Of a stretch of 64,000 bases of DNA, positions 1-7,819 are shown piece by piece. The notes beneath the pieces are model-generated. The model was not told where the DNA came from, made no database searches, and worked only from the letters and a program-made list of their open reading frames with translations. Numbering within the stretch: the first letter of the stretch is position 1; each line of letters opens with the position of its first letter. The translations under genes were made by a program, and so were the position numbers. This stretch comes from Acidobacteriota bacterium (GTDB lineage Bacteria; Acidobacteriota; Thermoanaerobaculia; Thermoanaerobaculales; Thermoanaerobaculaceae). The stretch is taken from contig JACQZW010000034.1 in NCBI GenBank assembly GCA_016213675.1, positions 1-64,000 of the forward strand. Direction: 5' to 3'.

Positions 1-47
1 GGGGCGGGCTGCCGCCCGCCCCTCGCCCGCGACGTGAAGTCGCGGGC
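1..47. repeat. REP-like double hairpin with GTGAA loop
   Basis: Two adjacent palindromes are visible. The first (1-22) pairs a GGGGCGGG arm with a CCCGCCCC arm. The second (25-47) has a perfect 9-bp stem, GCCCGCGAC pairing with GTCGCGGGC, closed by the five-base loop GTGAA. The same loop sequence closes hairpins at 24073-24105 and 44244-44276, so this is probably a member of one dispersed family. The function is unknown; a REP-type repeat or RNA 3' end element is possible. Confidence 0.55.
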
Positions 48-80
48 TTCACCCCACCCGCCGCCGCGCCCGTGGCGCGG

Positions 81-118
81 CGCCTGAGAGCCTGTGATAA
101 TTCACAAGCTCTCAGGCG
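81..118. repeat. 38-bp imperfect palindrome
   Basis: An 11-bp arm CGCCTGAGAGC (81-91) pairs with GCTCTCAGGCG (108-118). After one mismatch an inner TGTGA/TCACA stem (93-97, 102-106) surrounds a TAAT loop. The AT-rich centre stands out from the GC-rich surroundings. It could be a MITE-like repeat, an operator or a transcript end; no gene lies before it in the window. The rest of 1-230 shows no convincing gene. Confidence 0.5.
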
Positions 119-230
119 AATGGCGGTGGCGAAACCCGCCAATTGCCGAGAGTCGCCACGGCATCTCCAACCCAAGTAACGACACGTCAACGGCTTCGCG
201 TTGGCACGGTGGTTGCGATTACAGCCATCG

Positions 231-506
231 ATGGTCCTGAGGATTGAGCCCGCCCCGTACGACTCGCCGACGCTTCTCAAGCTCGTCGGGAGGATCACCT
301 CGCCGGACGTCCAGCAGTTGAAGGTGCTGATCGCGGAGATGCCCAACCCCGTCGCCCTCGACCTCCAGGAGGTGGAACTCGTCGACCTCGACGCCGTTCG
401 CTTCCTGGCGGCCGCCGAACGAAGAGGCGTCGAGCTCCGCAGCCTTCCGCCGTACGTCCGCGCCTGGGTCCTCCTGGAGACGGAGAGGCTCGGCGAGTCC
501 GAGTGA
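231..506 (+). CDS. STAS-domain protein (anti-sigma antagonist-like)
   Basis: A small 91-residue protein with the pattern of a STAS domain: an N-terminal strand (TLLKLVGRITS), a central LDLQEVELVDLDAVRFL block equivalent to the antagonist core, and a final helix after the motif PPYVRAW. STAS proteins bind anti-sigma factors or act in signalling complexes; no partner kinase or anti-sigma factor is adjacent. I prefer ATG 231 over an upstream TTG at 201, because the domain begins directly after it; neither start has a clear ribosome binding site. The usual phosphorylatable Ser/Thr of SpoIIAA is not evident (the site reads LVDLDA), so it may be a non-phosphorylated variant. Confidence 0.6.
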   Translation: MVLRIEPAPYDSPTLLKLVGRITSPDVQQLKVLIAEMPNPVALDLQEVELVDLDAVRFLAAAERRGVELRSLPPYVRAWVLLETERLGESE

Positions 507-543
507 CGGGCTCTCTACCGACGGACCCGAAAGGAGAAACACA

Positions 544-1263
544 ATGGAACGGATGCTAGTCGTGGTGTTCGACAACGAGAAGAAGGCCTACGAGGGCGAG
601 TCGGCGCTCACACAGTTGGAGCGCGAAGGACTCCTCACGATCTACGAACGAGCCGTGATCGTGAAGCACGCGGAGGGCACCGTCAGCCTCAAGCAGGCCG
701 ATGTGGAGGCACCGCTCGGATCGCTGGCCGGCTCCGCCGTCGGCGGCCTGGTCGGGCTCCTTGGAGGGCCGGTGGGAGTGGCCGTCGGGGCGGCGTCGGG
801 TCTCGCGCTCGGCGCGCTCTACGACGTCGACAGCGCCCGCATCGGCGAGGACTTCCTCGACGACGTCTCGAAGTCACTGACGCCGAACAAGGTCGCGGTC
901 GTCGCGGAGGTGGAGGAGGAGTGGACGACGCCCGTCGACGCGCGGATGGAGGCTCTCGGCGGGACCGTGCTCCGCCGCGCTCTCTGGGAGGTGCAGGAGA
1001 CCAGGCGCGAGGAGGAGATCGCCGCGATGAAGGCGGATCTTGAGCAGCTCAAGAGCGAGATCTCGAAGGCCCAGGCCGACCGGCGCGCGAAGCTCCAGAA
1101 GAAGATCGACCAGCTCCAGGCAAAGGTGGACGCGCAGGTCGAGAAGGCCAAGCAGCGGCGCGCCGCGTTCGAAGCGCGCCAGACGGCGAAAAGAGACGTC
1201 CTCAAGCAGAACGCCGCCACCGCCGACCAGGCCCTCAAGAAGCTGGCGCACACCCCCGTCTAG
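544..1263 (+). CDS. DUF1269-family membrane-associated protein
   Basis: The 239-residue product matches the DUF1269 layout: an N-terminal ferredoxin-like half (MLVVVFDNEKKAYEGESAL), a glycine-rich hydrophobic hairpin at about residues 60-95 (GSAVGGLVGLLGGPVGV), and a second alpha/beta half. About residues 155-225 are a long charged coiled coil rich in Lys, Glu and Ala, which is longer than in typical family members. A clear AAGGAG lies 8 bases before the ATG. The gene sits just before an HdeD-like membrane protein, a pairing consistent with stress or envelope roles, but the biochemical function is unknown. Confidence 0.7.
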   Translation: MERMLVVVFDNEKKAYEGESALTQLEREGLLTIYERAVIVKHAEGTVSLKQADVEAPLGSLAGSAVGGLVGLLGGPVGVAVGAASGLALGALYDVDSARIGEDFLDDVSKSLTPNKVAVVAEVEEEWTTPVDARMEALGGTVLRRALWEVQETRREEEIAAMKADLEQLKSEISKAQADRRAKLQKKIDQLQAKVDAQVEKAKQRRAAFEARQTAKRDVLKQNAATADQALKKLAHTPV

Positions 1264-1292
1264 GACCAGGAAATTCAACAGGAGGACTCGTC

Positions 1293-1868
1293 ATGACCAC
1301 GAAATCGCTTTCCCGAGAGGTCTCCCGCAGTGCAGGCTGGAGCATCTTCATGGGCATCCTGACGGCCGCCGTCGGCGCCGTCATGATCTTCTACCCGCTC
1401 GCGACCGCCGCCGCTTCCACCGTCTTCTTCGGAGCGGCGCTCCTCGTCGCCGCGGTCGCGCAGTTGGTCTTTGCGTTCACCTCGCCCACCGTCGGGCGGT
1501 TCTTTCTCAAGCTCCTCCTCGGCCTTCTCTATGGCGTCGCCGGGCTCTGCCTCATCGCGTTGCCGGGCATGGGCCTGGTGACGCTCACCGCGGTGCTCGG
1601 GGCGATGCTGATCGCCGAGGCCGTCGTCGAGACGGCCCTCGGCTTCTCGGTTCCCGCGGGGGGCGGCCGAGGCTGGTTCTTTGTCGGTGGCCTCTTCAGC
1701 CTCCTTCTCGGGATTCTCATCATCGTGCAGTGGCCGGCCAGTTCGGTGTGGGCGATCGGGACGATGGTCGGCGCAGGCGTCCTGTTCAACGGAATCACGC
1801 GCATCGTGACCTCGATGTGGGTGCGCAGCGAAGTGCGCGAGCTCCAGCGGTCCACCGCAGCCGCGTGA
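1293..1868 (+). CDS. HdeD-family (DUF308) membrane protein
   Basis: A 191-residue integral membrane protein with about six hydrophobic segments (for example GILTAAVGAVMIFYPLATAA and ALLVAAVAQLVFAF), the pattern of the HdeD/DUF308 family. E. coli HdeD contributes to acid resistance at high cell density; the role here is inferred only from the family. An AGGAGG ribosome binding site precedes the ATG with ideal spacing. It is about 30 bases downstream of the DUF1269 gene and probably co-transcribed with it. Confidence 0.72.
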   Translation: MTTKSLSREVSRSAGWSIFMGILTAAVGAVMIFYPLATAAASTVFFGAALLVAAVAQLVFAFTSPTVGRFFLKLLLGLLYGVAGLCLIALPGMGLVTLTAVLGAMLIAEAVVETALGFSVPAGGGRGWFFVGGLFSLLLGILIIVQWPASSVWAIGTMVGAGVLFNGITRIVTSMWVRSEVRELQRSTAAA

Positions 1869-1981
1869 TGGTCTCGGCCGGGCGTCCGCGAGAGCCACTA
1901 TCGTGCTCTCGCGGACGCACCCCGAATCGCTGCGACGATGAAGCACGAGCTTCCGCACCTCGACGAAGGGGAGAGTCCGTC

Positions 1982-2062
1982 ATGACCATCGCGCTCTGGA
2001 TCGCACAAGGGCTCGCCGCGCTCGTCTTCCTCGTTACGTTCGAGTGCCAGGTACGCCTCTAG
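1982..2062 (+). pseudogene. Truncated DoxX-like N-terminal remnant
   Basis: A 26-codon reading frame behind a strong GGGGAGAG ribosome binding site encodes MTIALWIAQGLAALVFLV, which looks like the first membrane helix of DoxX-family proteins. It then loses similarity and stops. The break coincides with the start of the tandem repeat at 2075. The likely reading is a gene whose 3' part was deleted by the rearrangement that built the repeats. A genuine short membrane peptide cannot be excluded. Confidence 0.4.
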
Positions 2063-2074
2063 TCGACTTGTCTC

Positions 2075-2486
2075 AGCGAACTAGAAACCGCGCGGGAGCG
2101 GTGATCGAGTGACCGCCGGCTTGGAGGGGTCGCGGTACCGGGAGCGCCGCGGAGCCGTTGACCACCGCATCACACAGCCTCCTACCGCCCGCCCTCGGCT
2201 TCGGGCGGTCGGCGTGCAGCCCGGGTCGCGCCGCCCGCCCGACCTCCGCGCGATGCGGGGGCTCGCCCCCGCGGCCCCCAAAGCGAACGAAAAGGCCGCG
2301 CCGGGAGCAGTGGTCGAGTGACCGCAGGCTTGGAGCGGTCGCGGTACCGGGAGCACCGCGCTCCGGTAGTCCTCCGCATCACACAGCCTCCGCCCCCCAC
2401 TCGCGGCTCTGGTCCACCGCCGAGCAGCCCGGGTCGCACCCCCGCCCACGCCACCGTGCGATGCGGGGGCTAGCCCCCGCGCCCCT
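2075..2486. repeat. Two tandem ~207-bp copies next to tRNA-fMet
   Basis: The motif AGCGAAC followed by an A-rich stretch and CCGCG begins at 2075, 2282 and 2488. The intervening copies share long blocks, including GGTCGCGGTACCGGGAGC, GCATCACACAGCCTCC and a hairpin whose 8-bp stem GCGGGGGC/GCCCCCGC is identical in both with a two-base loop. The third start merges into the tRNA terminator palindrome. The copies diverge by scattered substitutions, so the duplication is not recent. No gene is supported in this 400-base stretch. Confidence 0.75.
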
Positions 2487-2607
<121 letters not shown>

Positions 2608-2760
2608 TCGATGTCCGGGCCGACTTCACCCGAGGGTGCGAATTCTAGCCGAGGCGGCGCGAAAGTCAAGGGCGGAGGCGCCAAAACGGCGTGCTTCCGG
2701 GCGGTAGCAGCAGTCCAGGAGCGGGCACAGCGCTTGCTTGGTCGGGTGTGGGAGGTGGCG

Positions 2761-3741
2761 ATGACGGACCCGGAGGCGCGGGAGCGGATCGAGGCGGCGC
2801 AGGCGAAGTGCACGGTCCTGCTCGCCGAGGTGTCGCGGGCGGTGCTCGGCCAGCGGCCGCTCGTCGAGCACCTCCTGCTCGGCGCGCTGTGCCGCGGCCA
2901 CGTGCTGCTCGAGGGCGTGCCGGGGCTCGGCAAGACGCTCGCCGCCCGGTCGTTCGCGGCGGCCGTGAAGGGCTCGTTCTCCCGCATCCAGTTCACCCCC
3001 GACCTGCTTCCCGGCGACCTCACCGGCACCGAGATCTACGACCCGGAACGCCGCACCTTCGTCCCGCGCCTCGGACCCATCGCGGCAAACCTCCTGCTCG
3101 CCGACGAGGTCAACCGGGCGCCGGCGAAGGTGCAGTCGGCGCTGCTCGAGGCGATGGAGGAGCGGCAGGTGACGATCGGCGGGACGACCTTCCCGATGCC
3201 CAAGCCGTTCCTCGTGCTCGCCACCGAGAACCCCATCGAGCTCGAGGGGACCTACCCGTTGCCCGAGGCACAGGTCGACCGCTTCCTGTTCAAGGTCCGC
3301 GTCCCGTACCCGGCCGAGGCCGACGAGCGGCGCGTGGTCGACGCCCACCTCGACGACGGGATCCCCGAGGTGGAGCCGGTGTTGAGCCTGGCCGACCTGG
3401 ACCTCGCCTGTCGCGCCACCGCGGAGGTCCGGGTCGACCCGCGGATCCGCGAGTACTGCGTGCGCGTGGTGCGGGCGACCCGCGGCAACGGGGGACGGGG
3501 CGGGCCGCTCGGCGCCTGGGTGCGCTACGGCGCCTCGCCCCGCGCCGCGGTGGCGCTCGCCGTCGCCGCGCGGGCGCTGGCGCTGCTGCGCGGACGCTCG
3601 TGGGCGATCCCCGAGGACGTCAAGGAGGTCGCTCCGGCCGTGCTCCGCCACCGGCTGATCCTGAACCTCGAGGCGCAGGCCGAGGAGGTCGATGTCGACG
3701 AGCTGATCGGCCAGTTGCTCCTGTCCGTGGAGGTGCCGTGA
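2761..3741 (+). CDS. MoxR-family AAA+ ATPase
   Basis: A 326-residue MoxR ATPase. The Walker A motif GVPGLGKT places its lysine at residue 58; Walker B is LLADEVN (Asp115-Glu116). NPIELEGTYPLPEAQVDRF is the family's sensor/arginine-finger region, followed by the C-terminal lid. MoxR proteins act as chaperone-like ATPases for von Willebrand-type (VWA) partners, which matches the DUF58 and Bat genes behind it. ATG 2761 follows GGGAGGTGG at good spacing; longer reading frames upstream run into the tRNA. It is the first gene of a five- to six-gene overlapping operon. Confidence 0.92.
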   Translation: MTDPEARERIEAAQAKCTVLLAEVSRAVLGQRPLVEHLLLGALCRGHVLLEGVPGLGKTLAARSFAAAVKGSFSRIQFTPDLLPGDLTGTEIYDPERRTFVPRLGPIAANLLLADEVNRAPAKVQSALLEAMEERQVTIGGTTFPMPKPFLVLATENPIELEGTYPLPEAQVDRFLFKVRVPYPAEADERRVVDAHLDDGIPEVEPVLSLADLDLACRATAEVRVDPRIREYCVRVVRATRGNGGRGGPLGAWVRYGASPRAAVALAVAARALALLRGRSWAIPEDVKEVAPAVLRHRLILNLEAQAEEVDVDELIGQLLLSVEVP

Positions 3742-4622
3742 GCCTGGCCGCCACCTGGCGGCGTTTCCTCGGCGGGGGTGTCCCGGCTCCCGAGCCGCCG
3801 GCCGACCTGCCGCGGGCGCTGAGCCGCCTGCAGCTCGCCGCCCGCTCGCGGATCGCGGCGCCGTGGGCCGGGGCGTACCGCACCGCGTTCAAGGGCCAGG
3901 GCCTGGAGTTCGCCGGGGTCCGCGAGTACGTCCCCGGCGACGACAGCCGCACGATCGACTGGCGGGTCACCGCGCGCACCGGCCGGCTGTCGGTCCGCCG
4001 CTACGTCGAGGAGCGCGACCGCACCGTGCTGCTCGTCGTCGACGTCGGCGCCGCCACCGACCTCGGCAGCGGCGATCGGACCTTGCGCGAGGTGGCCGCG
4101 GAGGTCGTCGCGCTGGTCGGGAGCGCCGCGCAGGCGGCCGGGGATCGGGTCGGGCTGGTGGCCTGGAGCGACCGGCCCGAGCTGCTGCTGCCGCCGACCC
4201 GGCGGACCGCCGCGCTGCTCCGCATGGTCGGCGAGCTGCTCAAGCTGGGCCCGCGCAGCGCCGTCGCCGACCTCGACGCGGCGCTGGCGACGGCGCGCCG
4301 GCTGGTCCGCCATCGCGGCGTCGTGGTCGTGGTGTCGCCGCTGCTGTCCGACGGCGTGCGCCGCTCGCTGGCGGCGCTGGCGACGCGTCACCAACTGCTC
4401 GTCGTGCGCCTCACCGACCCGCGCGCCGGGCGCGGGTGGGCCGCCGGCCGACTCCCCGCGGTGGGCGTCGGTGGGGCCGTCGGGTCGAGCCGGGTGGCCG
4501 CACCGCCGCCGCTCGACCTCGCCGGGCTCGGAGTCCGGTCGGTCACCGTCACGCCCCGCACCGAGCTGGCGGCGGCCCTCGCCCGGGCGTTCTCCGGTCG
4601 CGCCGGAGGGGCTCGTGGGTAG
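3738..4622 (+). CDS. DUF58 protein (MoxR partner)
   Basis: A 294-residue protein with the DUF58 signature GLEFAGVREYVPGDDSRTIDWRVTA (about residues 55-80) followed by a VWA-like fold with LLVVDVGAATDL. DUF58 proteins almost always sit beside MoxR. The GTG start overlaps the moxR stop (GTGA), implying translational coupling. The metal-site pattern is DVGAAT rather than DxSxS, so it may not bind metal. Confidence 0.85.
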   Translation: MSLAATWRRFLGGGVPAPEPPADLPRALSRLQLAARSRIAAPWAGAYRTAFKGQGLEFAGVREYVPGDDSRTIDWRVTARTGRLSVRRYVEERDRTVLLVVDVGAATDLGSGDRTLREVAAEVVALVGSAAQAAGDRVGLVAWSDRPELLLPPTRRTAALLRMVGELLKLGPRSAVADLDAALATARRLVRHRGVVVVVSPLLSDGVRRSLAALATRHQLLVVRLTDPRAGRGWAAGRLPAVGVGGAVGSSRVAAPPPLDLAGLGVRSVTVTPRTELAAALARAFSGRAGGARG

Positions 4623-5340
4623 CCTCGCGGCCCTGCTGCTCGCCGCGGCCGTCCAGGTGCCGTTGGGCGCCGCGGTGACGGTCACGGTCGAACGGGGAAG
4701 CGCGCTGCCGGCGGCCGGGCAGGTGGTCGGCGAGTTCCTCGTCGCCTCGTCGGCGCGATCCGGCTCCGGCGGTCGCGTTGCCGTCGAGCTGCGCCCGCTG
4801 GCGCTCGGTGCCCTGACCGTCCCGCTCGCCGGCGGCCCCCGGCCGGCCGTCGTCGAGGTCACGCCGACCCTCGAGGCGGCCGCCGCGCTCGCCCCGCCGC
4901 GCGCGCCCGCGCTGCCGCTGCCGCGGGCGTGGCTGGCGGGTGGCGGGCTCCTGCTTGCGGGGATGACCCTGCTCGCCGTGCGCCGGCGACGCCGGACCGC
5001 CGGCAAGGATCCGGTCGTCGCCCTGCGGCAGGCGCTGTCACCCTACGCCACCGAGGTCGGCTGGCGGCGGGCGGACGGGGCGGATCCCGTCGCCCACGCG
5101 GTTCGCGAGTTCCTGACGGCCGCCCTGAGACGGCCGTTCGCGGCCATGACCACCCGCGAGGTGGCCGGCGAGCTGGTCGTGAGCGTGGGACCGGTCCGCG
5201 CCGCCCCGTTCGTCACGGCGCTCGAGCTCGCCGACGCGCTGCGCTTCGCCGGTGCCGCGGTGTCGCCCGAGGCAGGCGCGCGCTGCGTGGCGGTGCTGCT
5301 CGGGACGGTCGCCCCGGCGGTGGCGGAGAGGGCCGCATGA
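4615..5340 (+). CDS. Membrane-anchored Bat-operon protein of unknown function
   Basis: A 241-residue protein with an N-terminal signal-like segment (GSLAALLLAAAVQVPLGAA), a short beta-rich extracytoplasmic part, one transmembrane helix at about residues 102-120 (LAGGGLLLAGMTLLAV) followed by an RRRRR stop-transfer cluster, and a cytoplasmic tail. By position it corresponds to the DUF4381 or BatD-like partner often found between DUF58 and BatA. The start GTG 4615 overlaps the end of the DUF58 gene by 8 bases. No catalytic motif is seen. Confidence 0.55.
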   Translation: MGSLAALLLAAAVQVPLGAAVTVTVERGSALPAAGQVVGEFLVASSARSGSGGRVAVELRPLALGALTVPLAGGPRPAVVEVTPTLEAAAALAPPRAPALPLPRAWLAGGGLLLAGMTLLAVRRRRRTAGKDPVVALRQALSPYATEVGWRRADGADPVAHAVREFLTAALRRPFAAMTTREVAGELVVSVGPVRAAPFVTALELADALRFAGAAVSPEAGARCVAVLLGTVAPAVAERAA

Positions 5341-6260
5341 CCGACTTCGCCCACCCGGCGCTGCTCGTCGTCGCCGCACTGGCCCCGCTCGCTGCACTCG
5401 CCTTGCTGCTCGTCCGCCGCCGCCGCCAGCGGGTCCCGGCGCTCGCCGTGTCGCGCCCCCGGTTCGGCCGGATCCTCGACGGTGCCGCCGTCACGCTGGC
5501 GCTCGCGGGTCTGACCGCGGCCTGGGTGGCGGCCGCCGGGCCGCGCCGCCCGGCGCCCGCCGCCCCCGCGCCGGCTGGCCTCGATCTCGTGCTGCTCCTC
5601 GACGTCTCCGGTTCGATGGGCCGGCCGACCGGCGGCGGGGAGTCCCGACTCTCCGAGGCGCTGAAGGTGGCGGACCGCTTCCTCGACTCGCGCCCGGTCG
5701 ACCGGGTGGCCCTGGTGGCCTTCGCCAACCGGTCCGCCGTGGTCGCGCCGCTCACCCGGGACCACGCGGCGATCCGCCGCCTCGCCCGGGCAGTGACGGC
5801 CGGCGCGCTCGGCCGGGGCACGGCGCTGGGGGACGCGCTGGCCGTCGCGAAGGGCCGGCTCGACGGCTCGCCGCGCGGCTCCGGCGCCATCGTGGCGGTC
5901 ACCGACGGGCTGTCCAACGCGGGCGCCCTCGACCCCCGCACCGCCGCGGTCACGCTGGCGGCGCTCGGGATTCCGGTCGACACGGTCGCGGTCGGCGCCG
6001 CCGGGGCGTCGGCCGACGGCCCGGATCGCGCGCTCCTGCGCGACATCGCGGTGGCGACCGGCGGCCACCACCTGGTCGCCGGAGACGCCACCGCCGTCGA
6101 GGCGGCGTTCGCCGAGCTGTCGCGCCTTCGCCCGAGTCCGCGTGGCGGCGAGGAGGCGGTCGCGTGGGAGGACCGCTCGCACCAGCCGGCGGGCTGGGCG
6201 GCCGCGGCGTTGCTGCTGGCCGGGTCGCTCGAGATGGCGGGCCGGAGGGTGTGGGGATGA
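5337..6260 (+). CDS. BatA-type VWA-domain membrane protein
   Basis: A 307-residue BatA-like protein: two N-terminal transmembrane segments (about residues 7-26 and 55-70), then a VWA domain with an intact metal-ion-dependent adhesion site DVSGS at residues 89-93 and a TDG motif (VAVTDGLSNAG). A final transmembrane helix lies near the C terminus. The ATG overlaps the preceding stop (ATGA). Bat proteins form a membrane complex with BatB-E linked in other bacteria to aerotolerance and stress; the role here is inferred. Confidence 0.85.
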   Translation: MTDFAHPALLVVAALAPLAALALLLVRRRRQRVPALAVSRPRFGRILDGAAVTLALAGLTAAWVAAAGPRRPAPAAPAPAGLDLVLLLDVSGSMGRPTGGGESRLSEALKVADRFLDSRPVDRVALVAFANRSAVVAPLTRDHAAIRRLARAVTAGALGRGTALGDALAVAKGRLDGSPRGSGAIVAVTDGLSNAGALDPRTAAVTLAALGIPVDTVAVGAAGASADGPDRALLRDIAVATGGHHLVAGDATAVEAAFAELSRLRPSPRGGEEAVAWEDRSHQPAGWAAAALLLAGSLEMAGRRVWG

Positions 6261-7819
6261 GCTGGACCGCGCCGGGCTTCCTGCTGCTGGCCGCCGCCGC
6301 CGTCGCGTTGCTGCCGGCGGCGGCGCTGGCGGCCAGGTGGCGGCGGATGCAGATGCTCCGCCTGGCGACCCCCCGGGTGTGGCGGCGCTGGCTGGGGGGC
6401 GTCCCGGCCACCGGCATGGCGCGGGTGGTCCTCCTCCTCCTGGCGGCCGCCGTGGCCGCGACCGGCGCCGCGCGGCCGCGCTGGGGGCGCGCCGGGGCGG
6501 ACGCCGTGGGCATGCTGGACGTGGCCGTGGCGGTCGACGTCTCGCAGTCGATGCGGACCGCCGACGTCGCGCCGAGCCGTCTCGAGCGCGCCGTCACGGT
6601 GGTTCGTGGCGCCGTTGACCTGCTTCCCGAGGCTCGGGTCGCGCTGACCGTCGGGGCGGGGGAGTCGCTCACGCTGGTGCCGCTCAGCGCGGATCGCGAG
6701 GCGCTGCGGGCCGCCCTGGCAGCGCCGATGCCGCCGGCGGGGATGACGCCGGGCTCCAACCTGGCCGTCCTGCTCACGGCCGGTGCCGGCCAGCTCGTCG
6801 GCGGCCGCGGCGGTCGCGCCCTCCTGGTGGCGACCGACGGCGAGGAGCACGAGGGGACGGCGGCCGAGGTCGCCGCCGGGCTGCGCCGCGAAGGTATTTC
6901 GGTGGTCGTGCTGCAGTGCGGGAGCGGGCAGGGCGGCCCGGTTCCGGTGGCGAACGCCGAGGGCGCCACGACCTACCTGCGCGATCGCCGCGGGGCGCTG
7001 GTGCACAGCCGCGCCCGGCGGGAGGTCCTGGCCGCGCTCGCCGGTGACGAGGCGGCGGTCATCGACGCCGGGGCGCCGGGCGCCGCCGGCCGCCTGGCGG
7101 CCCGGCTCGCCGAAACGACGCACGATGCGGAGGAGGCGTCCCGACCGGAGCGCACCGCCCCGTTCGCCCTCCTCGCGGCCCTGGTCGCGACGGCGGCGTT
7201 CCTGACCTGGCCTTGGCGCCGCGGGGCGAGGCTCGCGGTCGCGGCGCTCGCGCTGGCCGCACCGGTCGGGGCCGCGGAAGAGCCGTCCGAGTCGGGCTCG
7301 TGGCCACGCTGGGTCCCCGGAGCCTGGTACCCGGCCGCCGTGCAGGCCGGCCGGCATCTCGAGCGCGGCGACGCCGAGGCGGCCCGGCGTGCCTTCCGGA
7401 CCGCGCTCGTCCGTGGCCCGCGGGTCGAGGCGCTGGCCCTCGGCGCCGCCTCCGCCGCCGCCGTGGGCGGGGACGCCGCCGGCATGGCCGACCTCGTGGG
7501 GCGCTGCGGGTCGGCACGCGGGGAGTTCGTGGCGTGCTACAACGCCGGCGTGGCGAGCCTGCTGCTCGGCGACGAGACCGGGGCGATCGCGGCGCTGCGC
7601 CGGGCCGTCGTGCTGCGACCGGCCGACCCCGACGCCTGGCGCAACCTCGAGGTCGCCCTTCTCCGACAGCGCCAGCGAGCCACTCCATCCGGGGGACCGG
7701 CCCGGCCGGCGGTGACCGACATGGAGGCCGCCCTGTTCGACTCGGCGGCCGCGGCGGCCCTGCAGCCGGCCGCGCTGGAGCTGACCAGCAGGGGCGCCGT
7801 GGTGGAGGCCCCGTGGTGA
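6257..7819 (+). CDS. BatB-BatC fusion: VWA domain plus TPR repeats
   Basis: This 520-residue protein begins as BatB: two transmembrane segments, a VWA domain with DVSQS at residues 94-98, and VATDGEEHEG. After another transmembrane stretch and a signal-like AVAALALAAPVGAAEE, about residues 340-470 contain TPR-like helices (AGRHLERGDAEAARRAFRTA, GDETGAIAALRRAVVLRPADPDAW) as in BatC. BatB and BatC are commonly separate genes; here they are one chain. The ATG overlaps the batA stop. Confidence 0.82.
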   Translation: MSWTAPGFLLLAAAAVALLPAAALAARWRRMQMLRLATPRVWRRWLGGVPATGMARVVLLLLAAAVAATGAARPRWGRAGADAVGMLDVAVAVDVSQSMRTADVAPSRLERAVTVVRGAVDLLPEARVALTVGAGESLTLVPLSADREALRAALAAPMPPAGMTPGSNLAVLLTAGAGQLVGGRGGRALLVATDGEEHEGTAAEVAAGLRREGISVVVLQCGSGQGGPVPVANAEGATTYLRDRRGALVHSRARREVLAALAGDEAAVIDAGAPGAAGRLAARLAETTHDAEEASRPERTAPFALLAALVATAAFLTWPWRRGARLAVAALALAAPVGAAEEPSESGSWPRWVPGAWYPAAVQAGRHLERGDAEAARRAFRTALVRGPRVEALALGAASAAAVGGDAAGMADLVGRCGSARGEFVACYNAGVASLLLGDETGAIAALRRAVVLRPADPDAWRNLEVALLRQRQRATPSGGPARPAVTDMEAALFDSAAAAALQPAALELTSRGAVVEAPW

